NCBI RefSeq assembly: GCF_001956295.1 | Contig: NZ_MRTD01000007.1 | Span: 186,001-250,000 of the forward strand | From: Paenibacillus sp. FSL A5-0031 | GTDB lineage: Bacteria; Bacillota; Bacilli; Paenibacillales; Paenibacillaceae | Reading direction: 5' to 3' | DNA length: 64,000 bases | Shown here: one piece after another, positions 16,129-25,007 of the stretch | Layout: every line of letters starts with the position of its first letter | Numbering within the stretch: position 1 is the first letter of the stretch | Made by a program: the position numbers and the translations under genes | Notes under the pieces: generated by a model | Database searches by the model: none | What the model was told of the DNA's origin: nothing | The model's input: only the letters and a program-made list of their open reading frames with translations

Positions 16129-17652
16129 ATGGAAGATATTTATGTTATACCTGCTATTGTAGTTGGCGTTTTTGTTATATTAGGTCTTGCCTTCTGGGCG
16201 CGCTACAAAACAGTTAGTCCAGACGAAGCGATGCTCGTAACGGGATCATTTCTAGGCTCCCGAAATGCAAGCACGGATGAATCTGGGCGCAAAGTGAAAA
16301 TCATTAGAGGCGGAGGCGCGTTTATTCTGCCGATATTCCAGAAGGCTGAGTTTCTATCGCTATTGTCCCATAAGCTGGATGTATCGACGCCGGAGGTATA
16401 CACAGAGCAAGGCGTACCAGTCATGGCAGACGGTGTAGCGATCATTAAAATTGGCGGTGCGGTTGAAGATGTGGCGACGGCGGCAGAGCAGTTTCTAGGC
16501 AAGCCTACCGAAGCGCTCAAGGGTGAAGCGCAGGAAGTATTGGAAGGACATTTGCGCGCAATTCTTGGCTCAATGACAGTGGAAGAGGTATATCGCAACC
16601 GCGATAAATTTGCGCAAGAGGTGCAAGGGGTTGCAGCTAAGGATTTGAAAAAGATGGGTCTTCAAATCGTTTCCTTCACGATCAAGGATTTGCGCGATAA
16701 ACATGGATATTTGGACGCGTTAGGTAAACCGCGAATTGCTGCGGTCAAAAGAGATGCTGAGATTGCGGAAGCTGAAGCGATTCGGGATGCTAGAATTCAG
16801 AAAGCACTTGCTGCTGAGGCCGGTCAAAAGGCCGAGCTTGTGCGTGATACCAACATTGCGGAAGCAGAGAAAGAAAAGGAAATGAAGGTTGCGACATTTA
16901 AACGTGACCAAGATACAGCAAGAGCGGAAGCGGATCAGGCTTATTCGATTCATGAAGCACGTGCTAAGCAAAACGTAGTCGAAGAGCAAATGAAGGTTGA
17001 ACTCGTACGTAAAGAACGTGAGATCGATCTGGAAGGAAAAGAAATATTGCGTCGTGAGAAGCAGTATGATGCAGAAGTAAAGAAAAAAGCCGATGCAGAC
17101 CGATACGCAGTTGTACAAGCGGCGGAAGCGAACAAGGCGAAGCTCCTTAATGAAGCTGACGCTCTGCAATACCGTATTGAAGCGGAAGCCAAGGCACATG
17201 CTACTCAGAAACGTTTGGATGGTTTAGCTGTTGCAGAAGCAGAAAGAGCGAAAGGTACAGCGGAGGCAGACGTTATTCGTCTTCGCGGTTTAGCAGAAGC
17301 GGAAGCGAAAGAGAAGCTAGCTGAAGCTTTTGAGAAATTTGGAGAAGCTGCTATTCTTGATATTATCGTAAAAATGCTTCCTGAACTGGCTGGCAAAATT
17401 GCCGATCCTATCGGCAACATTGATAAGCTTACTGTCGTTGATACAGGGAATGGCGAAGGGGCAGCTCGTATAAGCAATTATGTAACTTCATTAATGTCTA
17501 CTGCTCCAGAGATGCTGAAGAGCGTATCGGGAATCGACGTGAATGCAATCATTAAAGGACTGACGAATAGAGGCAGTAATTTACCTGCAGTACCTAGCAA
17601 GCCGGTTGATATTGCTGCTGCTCCTGCTGTAATCAAGCTTCCTGAACAATAA
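16129..17652 (+). CDS. floT: Flotillin (FloT/YuaG)
   Basis: Scaffold protein of functional membrane microdomains. An N-terminal hydrophobic hairpin (residues 5-25) precedes an SPFH/PHB domain (about 30-220). A long Ala-Glu-rich coiled-coil follows (about 215-400, with repeated AEAE and AEA motifs such as RDAEIAEAEAIRDARI) and then a C-terminal region with EKFGEAAILDIIVKMLPELAGKI. The length of 507 aa matches B. subtilis YuaG. It is the second gene after the NfeD partner and is ended by a strong terminator. Confidence 0.93.
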   Translation: MEDIYVIPAIVVGVFVILGLAFWARYKTVSPDEAMLVTGSFLGSRNASTDESGRKVKIIRGGGAFILPIFQKAEFLSLLSHKLDVSTPEVYTEQGVPVMADGVAIIKIGGAVEDVATAAEQFLGKPTEALKGEAQEVLEGHLRAILGSMTVEEVYRNRDKFAQEVQGVAAKDLKKMGLQIVSFTIKDLRDKHGYLDALGKPRIAAVKRDAEIAEAEAIRDARIQKALAAEAGQKAELVRDTNIAEAEKEKEMKVATFKRDQDTARAEADQAYSIHEARAKQNVVEEQMKVELVRKEREIDLEGKEILRREKQYDAEVKKKADADRYAVVQAAEANKAKLLNEADALQYRIEAEAKAHATQKRLDGLAVAEAERAKGTAEADVIRLRGLAEAEAKEKLAEAFEKFGEAAILDIIVKMLPELAGKIADPIGNIDKLTVVDTGNGEGAARISNYVTSLMSTAPEMLKSVSGIDVNAIIKGLTNRGSNLPAVPSKPVDIAAAPAVIKLPEQ

Positions 17653-17677
17653 AGTAAGGCAGCGTAAACAGAAAAAA

Positions 17678-17709
17678 ACCTTGAACCAATTGGTTCAAGG
17701 TTTTTTTGT
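17678..17709. terminator. Bidirectional terminator between floT and rpsD
   Basis: AAACCTTGAACC and GGTTCAAGGTTT form a perfect stem with an AATT loop, flanked by A and T runs. It serves both convergent genes. Confidence 0.92.
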
Positions 17710-17712
17710 TTA

Positions 17713-18315
17713 TTAACGGCTGTAGAATTCGACGATTTGTTTCTCGTCGATATCTTGGGAAAGCTCACCGCGGTCAGGCAGACGAAGGAATTTACCTTCC
17801 ATTGCTTGATCGTTGAACTCCAAGTAGTTCGGAAGGTGATGACGACCTTCCATTGCTTCTTTAATTGTTCTAAGGCTGCGGCTGCGCTCGCGCAAACCGA
17901 TTACATCGCCAAGAGAAACGCTGTAAGAAGCGATATCCACTTTCTTGCCGTTTACAGTTACGTGACCATGTGATACCAACTGACGAGCTCCTGCACGGGA
18001 GTTGGAAAGGCCAAGACGGTAAACGAGGTTGTCAAGACGGCTTTCAAGGAGGCCCATGAAGTTTTCACCGGCTTTACCTTTCATTTTTGCCGCTTTGTCA
18101 AACAAGTTGCGGAATTGTTTTTCGTTCAAACCGTACATGTGACGAAGCTTTTGTTTCTCTTGCAATTGAACGCCGTAACCGCTCATTTTTCTGCGTTGGT
18201 TAGGGCCGTGTTGACCTGGTGGAAAAGCGCGTTTTGCAAGTTCTTTACCCGTTCCGCTCAAAGAGATTCCAAGGCGACGGCTTAGTTTAAATTTAGGTCC
18301 TGTATAACGTGACAT
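17713..18315 (-). CDS. rpsD: 30S ribosomal protein S4
   Basis: Primary 16S rRNA-binding protein that nucleates the 30S body. The N terminus [16 protein letters not shown], the [15 protein letters not shown] segment ([17 protein letters not shown]) and the S4 domain ([10 protein letters not shown] ... [17 protein letters not shown]) are diagnostic. The 200-residue form is normal for Bacillales. The ATG at 18315 is chosen because AAGGAG precedes it and the extra 22 upstream codons are non-conserved leader. S4 autoregulates its own mRNA in B. subtilis; a structured leader is present here. Confidence 0.96.
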   Translation of the reverse strand: MSRYTGPKFKLSRRLGISLSGTGKELAKRAFPPGQHGPNQRRKMSGYGVQLQEKQKLRHMYGLNEKQFRNLFDKAAKMKGKAGENFMGLLESRLDNLVYRLGLSNSRAGARQLVSHGHVTVNGKKVDIASYSVSLGDVIGLRERSRSLRTIKEAMEGRHHLPNYLEFNDQAMEGKFLRLPDRGELSQDIDEKQIVEFYSR

Positions 18316-18370
18316 ACGTAATATTAACTCCTTCATCAAATAAATTTGTGAATGGGGTTGTGTTTCGCCG

Positions 18371-18440
18371 AATACGTTCAATGTTCGAGCAAGCTCGTCC
18401 CTGATAGGCTAGTCAGCCGCTGGCCTATAGTGAACGTATT
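18371..18440 (-). promoter_or_regulatory. Structured 5' leader of rpsD, probable S4 autoregulatory element
   Basis: A 10-bp outer stem (AATACGTTCA at 18371-18380 with TGAACGTATT at 18431-18440) encloses two hairpins: CGAGC-AA-GCTCG (18386-18397) and ATAGGC ... GCCTAT (18404-18428). This makes a three-way junction 55 bases before the rpsD start. B. subtilis rpsD is known to be repressed by S4 through its leader, so this is the likely binding site. The exact equivalence is inferred. Confidence 0.65.
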
Positions 18441-18677
18441 TCATGAGGGTGACACAAAACCGTACGCCCATCTATTCATCAATAAATAATATATGAAATA
18501 GATAGCTGTTGTCAAGGTTCACTAAGGAAATTTAATGATGTTTGAAACACATCGAAAGACCTATATTTTAAATACATAGTAGTGCAAATTTCTCAAAAAT
18601 GGAGTATGATGATTGTAATATTAAGTGAAAATAGGAAGCTCATCACCTTGGTTGACAGATGGAAGGGTTGGGGCTGC
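18441..18677. other. Intergenic region between the rpsD leader and the diguanylate cyclase gene
   Basis: About 240 AT-rich bases between divergent genes, presumably carrying both promoters. On the minus strand, the stretch complementary to 18478-18500 (ATATATTATTTATTG) contains -10-like hexamers, but I cannot fix a promoter pair. Nothing coding is convincing: the frame open from 18582 lacks a Shine-Dalgarno site and adds only non-conserved residues to the next gene. Confidence 0.4.
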
Positions 18678-20621
18678 ATGGTTGATCGAATGAATAGCAA
18701 TTTTGCATATCGTAAAACATCAACAATTGTGGATACATCAGCAGAGTCACAACCGATTTGGTTCATCAGCGAAGATATTAGCGATGCGGACAAGCCCTTG
18801 CTATCACCATTGTTCCAAGACAGTTTCAATCAGTGGGTAAGTGAAACATCAGGATTAGCCTCATTTGAGTCTGGTGAATTTGTGTTATTCAATAATGAAG
18901 CGGAAGAGATCTCATCTGAAGGTCTTTATGACGCTGAGGCTTGCGAGAAACGCGATGCTGCGCTTGCAAAGGTTGTCCAAAGCGTTTTAAGCAGCGGTTT
19001 ATCTTGCCATAATGAAGCAGATGATTTATTTACAGCAGCAGTGCCTATTCATAGGCGAGGCGATGGTGCTGTTTTTTGTATTCTTGCTTATGTGTCTCCA
19101 ATTGGTTATCAGAAGGACATTGCGCAGCTTCAAATGTGCTCATTGCATTTTCGCAGCTGCTTTTACCATAAGTTTGAACAGCTTTATGTCAAGGATTTGC
19201 TTCTGCAGCAGCAGCGGGCTGAGCAGGAAGCAAATAGAAGAGATTCTTTGTTTCAAGCAGCCAAACGGCTTTATGATCAAATCGATGTTGCATCGGTGCT
19301 ATCGGAACTGCTTAGCAGCCTTGAACAGCTTTATCCAAACTCGGAAGTTCATTTGTATTTGTCGCAGGACCACTTAAATGGTGATCCGCGTGTAAAGCCG
19401 CTTGTTTTCAAAAACTTGGAGCATGATCTCGTCACCAAGGCTTTTTTGAATGGCAAATCGGTTACGGAGCATGACAGAGACGGTACGCTTAGGCTGGCTG
19501 TTCCAATGAACGGCAAACAAGCCGCGTATGGTGTGCTTTGTTTGTATATAGGTCCAGGCAAATGGGATGAAGCAGACTTGCCTGCTTTCCTGCTGCTGGC
19601 GGATACTGCGGGATCAGCCTTCGAGAATGCGAAGCTGTATGAGCAGTCTAATCTGCTTATTAATGAGCTGCGACTAATTAATGAGCTTACGAAACGATTA
19701 AACCAGTCGCTTAGGCTCAAAGAAATTTTTCAATTTGCTACCACAGAGCTTTTAACGATATTTGATGCGGATTATTGCTGTGTTTTGCAGCTTAACAAAG
19801 AACAAAATCAATTCATCGTCATGTCCAGTAATTTTCCTTCCCTGACGAGCGAACAGTTTTTGCCCGATTATGGGTTTTGCGGGATGGTTTATCGAACCAA
19901 GGAGCCGATGATCATATCCGATTACTGGCATACTCGTGTGGTAACGTCCAAGCTTATGGATAATACTGGTTCAAGATCGCTTATCGCCTCACCCATAATG
20001 GTTGATGGAGAGGTCGTTGGCGTTATTCTAATTACACATAAAGCGCCAAATTTTTTCTCCTACGATAATTATAAATTGCTTCAAGTGATGAGCACGCACA
20101 TTGGACTTGCTGTAACGAATGCTTCATTGCACGCTGAAGTGCGCCGGATGGTTATAACTGATAACTTAACTGGCTTGCATGCTCGCCACTATTTAAATGA
20201 ACAAATTCAAAACCGTCAGCGCAAAGATCCATTCGGCTCACTTATTCTTGTGGATATCGATTTGTTTAAACGCATCAATGACACGTATGGACATCAAGTT
20301 GGCGATCGTATACTCATACAAGTGAGCAATATTATTAGAGGATCGATCAGGCAGGGAGATATTGCCGCGCGCTGGGGCGGTGAAGAGCTTGCGATTTACT
20401 TGCCAGGCATTCGGGCTGAGCAAGCGTACCGCATCGCCGAACGAATACGGGTGCATGTGGAGATGGAAACGGATCCTGTCGTAACCGTATCCTGCGGCGT
20501 ATCCGAATGGAAGTTTGAGGATGAGAAAATAAGCGTTGAGTCTTTATTTTATCGTGCAGATATGGCGCTTTATGAAGCTAAGCATAATGGAAGAAATTGC
20601 ATCATTGTTGGTCAAAACTAA
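18678..20621 (+). CDS. dgcP: GAF-GGDEF diguanylate cyclase (DgcP/YtrP-like)
   Basis: Makes cyclic di-GMP from two GTP. A long N-terminal sensory part contains GAF-like domains, one clear at about residues 350-500 (NQSLRLKEIFQFATTELLTIF). It is followed by a GGDEF domain with DNLTGLHARHYLNEQI, VDIDLFKRINDTYGHQVGD and the active site WGGEEL. A canonical inhibitory site (RQGD) lies exactly five residues before GGEEL, so product feedback inhibition is expected. Gene order rpsD-ytrP is the same in B. subtilis, where YtrP is DgcP. ATG 18678 follows GGAAGGG and gives 647 aa. No membrane segment is seen. Confidence 0.9.
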   Translation: MVDRMNSNFAYRKTSTIVDTSAESQPIWFISEDISDADKPLLSPLFQDSFNQWVSETSGLASFESGEFVLFNNEAEEISSEGLYDAEACEKRDAALAKVVQSVLSSGLSCHNEADDLFTAAVPIHRRGDGAVFCILAYVSPIGYQKDIAQLQMCSLHFRSCFYHKFEQLYVKDLLLQQQRAEQEANRRDSLFQAAKRLYDQIDVASVLSELLSSLEQLYPNSEVHLYLSQDHLNGDPRVKPLVFKNLEHDLVTKAFLNGKSVTEHDRDGTLRLAVPMNGKQAAYGVLCLYIGPGKWDEADLPAFLLLADTAGSAFENAKLYEQSNLLINELRLINELTKRLNQSLRLKEIFQFATTELLTIFDADYCCVLQLNKEQNQFIVMSSNFPSLTSEQFLPDYGFCGMVYRTKEPMIISDYWHTRVVTSKLMDNTGSRSLIASPIMVDGEVVGVILITHKAPNFFSYDNYKLLQVMSTHIGLAVTNASLHAEVRRMVITDNLTGLHARHYLNEQIQNRQRKDPFGSLILVDIDLFKRINDTYGHQVGDRILIQVSNIIRGSIRQGDIAARWGGEELAIYLPGIRAEQAYRIAERIRVHVEMETDPVVTVSCGVSEWKFEDEKISVESLFYRADMALYEAKHNGRNCIIVGQN

Positions 20622-20639
20622 AATCATGAACATTATAAA

Positions 20640-20673
20640 GAGAAGGATGCTAATTGCAGCATCCTTTTTTTTG
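20640..20673 (+). terminator. Terminator after the diguanylate cyclase gene
   Basis: AAGGATGCT and AGCATCCTT stem with a short AATTGC loop and a run of eight T. Confidence 0.9.
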
Positions 20674-20744
20674 TTCCTATTTGGAATAATGAGCTTGCAG
20701 GTTAGGGACGCTACTATAGAATATGTTGAACGGGAGGTAAGCAT

Positions 20745-21482
20745 ATGAAAAAAGAGAAAGCAATTAGCGTAATCGTGGTCACGCTTGTTTTCATGCTCTC
20801 GATTGCCGGTTGCGGAAATGTGGGTAAACATCGATCACCTGAGGAATGGCTGTCTTTGTCTTATTCGGGGCTTGCCGCAACGGATCAATATGATTTTACA
20901 GGGTCGATGAGCATAAAGACAGACGGTGGTCTAGCTTTTAAACCGGAAGTGTTCGAAGGCAAGGTCGTGGATCATCAGCAGTTGACATTGCAGACGAATA
21001 GTCAGGAAACGATGCATTGGAATCCAGTAAAGGTGCTTGAGACGTTGAATCAGTCCAATGATGAGGTTCGGATCGTAAACGGCAGCAATGATGAGGAAAC
21101 CGTAACGCTGTTGATTACTGAGAATGCAAAGGTTTCAAAGGAGAAATGGGAACAGCGTTTGCGGCAGCAGCTAGATCAGCTTGGAGCAAACATGCCTTCC
21201 AAAGATAAGCCTTTTCACCAAGAATGGATGGAGGAATTGGCACGATCGCGCAGCCAGCTTGATGCCATGCTTTCGACCATGCAGGCGGCCACGGAGTATG
21301 AGCTCGTTATCGACCGCACGAAGCTGCTTCCGCTGAAGATGGAAGAGAAAACATCCTTTCAGTACACTTATAACAAACGTCCATTTTCTGAATCAAGATA
21401 CACGACAGTAAGGTTTCAATCCTTTAACGGTGCGTTGAGCAACACTGTTCAGCAGATGCATAAACGTGTTACGATGGATTAG
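20745..21482 (+). CDS. Predicted lipoprotein of unknown function
   Basis: A 245-residue protein with a basic N terminus, a hydrophobic segment (about residues 7-22) and the lipobox SIAGC (Cys23), so it should be lipid-anchored on the outer face of the membrane. The mature part begins with a short linker and SPEEWLSLSYSGLAATDQYDFTGSMSI. It continues as a beta-rich domain with a recognisable repeat of charged strands and a central helix (EKWEQRLRQQLDQLGAN), somewhat like the LolA/outer-membrane-lipoprotein-carrier-like fold of Bacillus lipoproteins. That resemblance is only an impression. GGGAGGTAAGC precedes the ATG. The M29 aminopeptidase gene follows 35 bases later. Confidence 0.75.
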   Translation: MKKEKAISVIVVTLVFMLSIAGCGNVGKHRSPEEWLSLSYSGLAATDQYDFTGSMSIKTDGGLAFKPEVFEGKVVDHQQLTLQTNSQETMHWNPVKVLETLNQSNDEVRIVNGSNDEETVTLLITENAKVSKEKWEQRLRQQLDQLGANMPSKDKPFHQEWMEELARSRSQLDAMLSTMQAATEYELVIDRTKLLPLKMEEKTSFQYTYNKRPFSESRYTTVRFQSFNGALSNTVQQMHKRVTMD

Positions 21483-21517
21483 TTTATGATCGAAAGTTAG
21501 AAGGAGAGGAATTTTAC

Positions 21518-22633
21518 ATGCGTGATCCAAGATTGCAAAAGCTAGCGCGAAATTTAGTCGAATATTCTATCGATGTTCAAGCAGGGGAGAATGTGCTAAT
21601 TGACATGGTTGGTTCAGAACGAGAGCTGACCAAGTGTTTAATAGAAGAGGTTGCAAGGCGGGGCGGCAGGCCGTTTGTAGAATCGAGCGATCGTTCTGTT
21701 CTTCGTACTTTGCTGAAGCATGCTACGAAGGAGCAAATGGAGCTTTGGTCGTCGCTTGATTTGGAGCGGATGAAAAATATGCAAGGATATATCGCTGTAC
21801 GCTCAGGAGATAATGTGAATGAATTTGCTGGAATTCCTGATGCCAATATGCGCCTATATGATCAAATTTATAGAAATTCGGTACACTCCGAACAGCGCGT
21901 TAAAAAAACAAAATGGGTCGTTTTGCGTTACCCGAGCCCATCCATGGCTCAGCTGGCCAATATGAGTACGGAAGATTTCGAAGACTTTTATTTTGATGTG
22001 TGCAACTTGGATTATGCCAAAATGGATGCAGCGATGAACCCGCTTCAGAAGCTGATGAGTGAAACAGATCGAGTGCGGATTGTATCGCCAGGCACGGATT
22101 TAAGCTTCTCGATTAAGAATATCGGAGCGAAAAAATGTTCTGGCCACCGAAATATTCCCGATGGAGAAGTGTTCTCAGCTCCGGTTCGCGATTCGGTGCA
22201 AGGTACGATTACTTACAATGCGCCTAGCGTCTATTCTGGCGTTACGTTCCAGAATATTTCACTGACATTTGAAAACGGCAAAATCGTAAAAGCAGAAAGC
22301 AATGACAATGTTCGTTTGAACGAAATTTTAGACATGGATGAAGGCGCTCGCTATATTGGTGAGTTTGCAATCGGATTTAATCCGCATATTTTGCATCCCA
22401 TGAATGATATTTTGTTTGATGAGAAAATTGCCGGCAGTTTGCACTTTACGCCAGGTCAAGCCTATGAAGAGACGGATAATGGAAACCGTTCCGCTGTTCA
22501 TTGGGATCTCGTACTTATTCAACGCCCAGAATACGGCGGCGGCGAAATTTATTTTGATGATGTACTTATTCGCAAAGATGGCGTTTTCGTCATTCCAGAG
22601 CTTGAAGGGTTAAATGCTGAAAACCTCAAATAA
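21518..22633 (+). CDS. M29-family metallo-aminopeptidase (AmpS/PepS-like)
   Basis: Cytoplasmic leucyl-type aminopeptidase of the thermophilic aminopeptidase family with two metal ions. Family features are LARNLVEYSIDVQAGENVLI at the N terminus, CSGHRNIPDGEVFSAPV (metal-binding Glu), GARYIGEFAIGFNPHI (Glu) and a C-terminal SAVHWDLVLIQRPEYGGGEIYFDD (His, Asp). At 371 aa it is slightly shorter than the 410-aa AmpS type, and it matches the PepS-like subgroup. AGAAGGAGAGG precedes the ATG. Confidence 0.9.
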   Translation: MRDPRLQKLARNLVEYSIDVQAGENVLIDMVGSERELTKCLIEEVARRGGRPFVESSDRSVLRTLLKHATKEQMELWSSLDLERMKNMQGYIAVRSGDNVNEFAGIPDANMRLYDQIYRNSVHSEQRVKKTKWVVLRYPSPSMAQLANMSTEDFEDFYFDVCNLDYAKMDAAMNPLQKLMSETDRVRIVSPGTDLSFSIKNIGAKKCSGHRNIPDGEVFSAPVRDSVQGTITYNAPSVYSGVTFQNISLTFENGKIVKAESNDNVRLNEILDMDEGARYIGEFAIGFNPHILHPMNDILFDEKIAGSLHFTPGQAYEETDNGNRSAVHWDLVLIQRPEYGGGEIYFDDVLIRKDGVFVIPELEGLNAENLK

Positions 22634-22771
22634 GCAAATACGCTCCAATCGTATTCCTATGTAATAAATGGAAAATAAAGCGTTTTTCATTTTACCTCTT
22701 GCTGGATGCTTCTTTTCGGGTTATCATGGTGACAAAGGTAAGCTTTACTAATTTAACTGGAGGGATCTCCC

Positions 22772-23014
22772 ATGTCCAACAACGCAGCAATCGTAGAAAT
22801 TTCCCAAACGGCTAGCCAATTCACTTCATCCATCGTTCTGCAAGCCGAGAGCAAATATATTGATGTAAAAAGCATCCTCGGACTTTTCACTACACTAGTA
22901 GGCGGACATGCGTACGAACTTCATGTACACGGACCGGATGCTGAGGAAGCAAAAGCAGCAATGGCTGCTGTATTTGCTAAGCACAACTTAAATGTTAATG
23001 TTATTACGGATTAG
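22772..23014 (+). CDS. HPr-like protein lacking the active-site histidine
   Basis: An 80-residue protein that aligns with the second half of HPr. QTAS (residues 12-15) matches the QTAS of HPr. DVKSILGLFTTLVGG (31-45) matches the NLKSIMGVMSL segment around regulatory Ser46, here Ser34. HVHGPDAEEAKAAMAAVF matches the last strand-helix unit. The N-terminal strand and GIHARPA loop with phospho-accepting His15 are replaced by an unrelated short leader. It therefore cannot relay PTS phosphate but could still be an HPr kinase substrate or CcpA corepressor, like Crh. GGAGGGATCTCCC precedes the ATG. Single-gene unit with a strong terminator. Confidence 0.75.
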   Translation: MSNNAAIVEISQTASQFTSSIVLQAESKYIDVKSILGLFTTLVGGHAYELHVHGPDAEEAKAAMAAVFAKHNLNVNVITD

Positions 23015-23035
23015 TAGATCATATTTTTAACGAAT

Positions 23036-23070
23036 AAGCACCTCTTCACTTTTGAAGAGGTGCTTTTCTG
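23036..23070 (+). terminator. Terminator after the HPr-like gene
   Basis: AAGCACCTCTTCA and TGAAGAGGTGCTT form a 13-bp stem with a 4-base loop followed by TTCTGTTTT. Confidence 0.9.
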
Positions 23071-23150
23071 TTTTGACCTTGTATAATCGCTCTATTTCGT
23101 CTAATATAGTGGTATAGAAGACGGCGGATACGCGCACAGGGGGGAAAACG

Positions 23151-23438
23151 ATGTCTTCACCGGAAATTACGGTACAATTGCATGAGAAAGCGCTTCGTCT
23201 CCTTCAGGAAGATGCGAGTAAAATAGAAAAGCTAATCGAAGTTCAGATGGAAAACTTGACTACTCGTCAATGTCCACTTTACGAAGAAGTGCTAGATACA
23301 CAAATGTATGGATTCTCGCGAGAGGTTGACTTTGCTGTTCGCGCCGGACTCATTGCAGAGCTGGCTGGCAAGGAAATAGTGAGTAGATTAGAGCGGAATT
23401 TAGCTATGCTATACGAAGCACTGGAAAGAAAAGAGTAG
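23151..23438 (+). CDS. ylaN: YlaN family protein
   Basis: A 95-residue all-helical cytoplasmic protein nearly identical in its core to B. subtilis Yla[32 protein letters not shown], then [12 protein letters not shown]. YlaN is essential in B. subtilis under iron-poor conditions and has been linked to iron homeostasis through Fur. GGGGGAAAACG precedes the ATG. The stop codon lies inside a terminator stem. In Bacillus, ylaN lies beside ftsW; here two genes separate it from the ftsW gene. Confidence 0.92.
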   Translation: MSSPEITVQLHEKALRLLQEDASKIEKLIEVQMENLTTRQCPLYEEVLDTQMYGFSREVDFAVRAGLIAELAGKEIVSRLERNLAMLYEALERKE

Positions 23439-23468
23439 CCTCCAAATGGAGACTACTCTTTTTTTTGT
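23428..23468. terminator. Bidirectional terminator between ylaN and the Ca2+/H+ exchanger gene
   Basis: AAAAGAGTAGCCTCC and GGAGACTACTCTTTT form a stem with one mismatch and an AAAT loop, followed by TTTT. It overlaps the ylaN stop codon. Confidence 0.88.
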
Positions 23469-24527
23469 TTACACGAGGTAGAACGCAATACCGAGGATGA
23501 CATAGACCATAATAAGCAGCACGCCTTCATACCAATTCGTACGTCCATCACGCGATACTGATTTGGCAATAAAGACAGAAACGCCGATGGCCGTTAATTC
23601 GATAGGCGTGAATACGATATCCATCGTGTTTCCAAATAAGCTACTAACGAGAATGAGCACAGGCGCTACGAATAAAGCGATTTGCAAGCTGCTGCCGATC
23701 GCGATTTCTACAGCTGCGCCGATCTTATTTTTCATAGCCAGCATAACAGCAGCGCTATGCTCAGCCGCGTTACCGACAATAGCGATTACGAATGCCCCTA
23801 TAAACAGCTCAGACAGGCCAAATTTCGCACTGAATGCGTCAAGGGTATGTACAAGCCATTCACTCACAAAGGCCACCATAACGGTAGCTAGGAGGAGGAA
23901 GAAGATTGACTTTCCTTTTGACCAGGCCGGCTCTTCACCGTGATCTGCATTCATGACGACATCAGAGAGCATATCCTTGTGAGTAACCATGGAGAACACC
24001 AGCCACAGAATATAAGCTAAGATCAGAATTCCGGCAACAGCAAGACTTAAAAACTGATCCTTCTCAAACGAAAACTTCTCTGAGACAACGAATACAGCTG
24101 GTACGAAAAGACCAATGACAGCCATGATCATAAGCGTGGAATTGTGATCAGCTAATCGGCCGTTAAATTGCTGCTCCTTATATTTCAACCCGCCAAGCAA
24201 TATGCTAAGACCCAAAACGAGCAATAGATTTCCGATAATAGCCCCTGTCAAGCTCGCTTTTACCATATCGAATTGCTGCGCTTTAATCAAAAATATCGCG
24301 ATGATGAGCTCTGCGGCATTTCCGAAGGTTGCATTTAGGAAGCCGCCCAGCCTTTGACCTGCATAATGTGCGACACTCTCCGTGGCTTTACCAAGAAAAC
24401 CGGCCACAAAGATGATCGCGATGGCTGAAATGATAAATTGAACTGTGTTATCCCAGTGGGCGTAATGACCGATGGCACTAAGTGCAAACATGAGGATTAA
24501 CCCTGAGAAAAACCATTTTTGATTCAA
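23469..24527 (-). CDS. Ca2+/H+ (cation/proton) exchanger, CaCA family
   Basis: Eleven-helix exchanger of about 352 aa related to B. subtilis ChaA/YfkE. It carries the two inverted alpha-repeat motifs of the family: GFLNATFGNAAELIIAIF (near residue 80) and FIGAFVIAIVGNAAEHSAAV (near residue 240), whose glutamates bind Ca2+. An acidic loop of moderate length separates the halves. A TTG start at 24527 is preferred over the ATG 20 codons upstream because GAGGTG lies just before it and the length then equals the family. It should extrude Ca2+ in exchange for protons. Confidence 0.9.
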   Translation of the reverse strand: MNQKWFFSGLILMFALSAIGHYAHWDNTVQFIISAIAIIFVAGFLGKATESVAHYAGQRLGGFLNATFGNAAELIIAIFLIKAQQFDMVKASLTGAIIGNLLLVLGLSILLGGLKYKEQQFNGRLADHNSTLMIMAVIGLFVPAVFVVSEKFSFEKDQFLSLAVAGILILAYILWLVFSMVTHKDMLSDVVMNADHGEEPAWSKGKSIFFLLLATVMVAFVSEWLVHTLDAFSAKFGLSELFIGAFVIAIVGNAAEHSAAVMLAMKNKIGAAVEIAIGSSLQIALFVAPVLILVSSLFGNTMDIVFTPIELTAIGVSVFIAKSVSRDGRTNWYEGVLLIMVYVILGIAFYLV

Positions 24528-24762
24528 AGCGTTCACCTCTTCAAATAGTTGCTGAAAACCTGATAATACTATAGCGGAAATAAGCAAGCATGTAAACTTT
24601 ACCAGTTAAAAGGTGTATTCGATATGTTTATCTGATTCATGGAGAAATAAACGGGGAGATAAAGTTATTGTCACATATTGGAGAAAGTTGGTAGAATGAA
24701 AATAGGATAAAAACCTTACGGAATTTGACAGAAGCCTGGCTGGTCGAACGATTATTAATGAT

Positions 24763-24957
24763 ATGCCTGGTTCAAAAGCTTCATGGACGAAAAAAAATCA
24801 ACATTTGTATCTCGTTATCAATTACAAAGACGAGAACGCAGAGCTAAAGGAAATTGTTATGCTTGCCAACATTAATATGTTTAAGGTTTACTCCTTCGTA
24901 ACGACGGTGAATCAAAAGCTAGCAAGCGCTAATGGTGGAAGAATTATCAATTTATAA
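24763..24957 (+). pseudogene. Orphan ORF, probable gene remnant
   Basis: A 64-codon frame that reads like the end of a real protein (HLYLVINYKDENAELKEIV, then VYSFVTTVNQKLAS). No Shine-Dalgarno precedes the ATG at 24763. The same frame is open further upstream to 24706 with protein-like content (LTEFDRSLAGRTIINDMPG) but without ATG, GTG or TTG. An upstream AGGAG-less ATGAAAATAGGATAA at 24696 is out of frame. This suggests a 5'-truncated or frameshifted remnant. It could also be a real gene using CTG at 24736. I do not recognise the family. Confidence 0.4.
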
Positions 24958-25007
24958 GCATTTAGTTCAAATAACATCTTGTTCACAAAAGCTTTTAACA
25001 CTCAGCT

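Noticed and set aside
16720..17199. Long antisense frame (159 codons) opposite floT
   Set aside because: It is a by-product of the Ala/Glu-rich repetitive coding of flotillin; composition is Phe/Leu/Cys-rich with no ribosome site.
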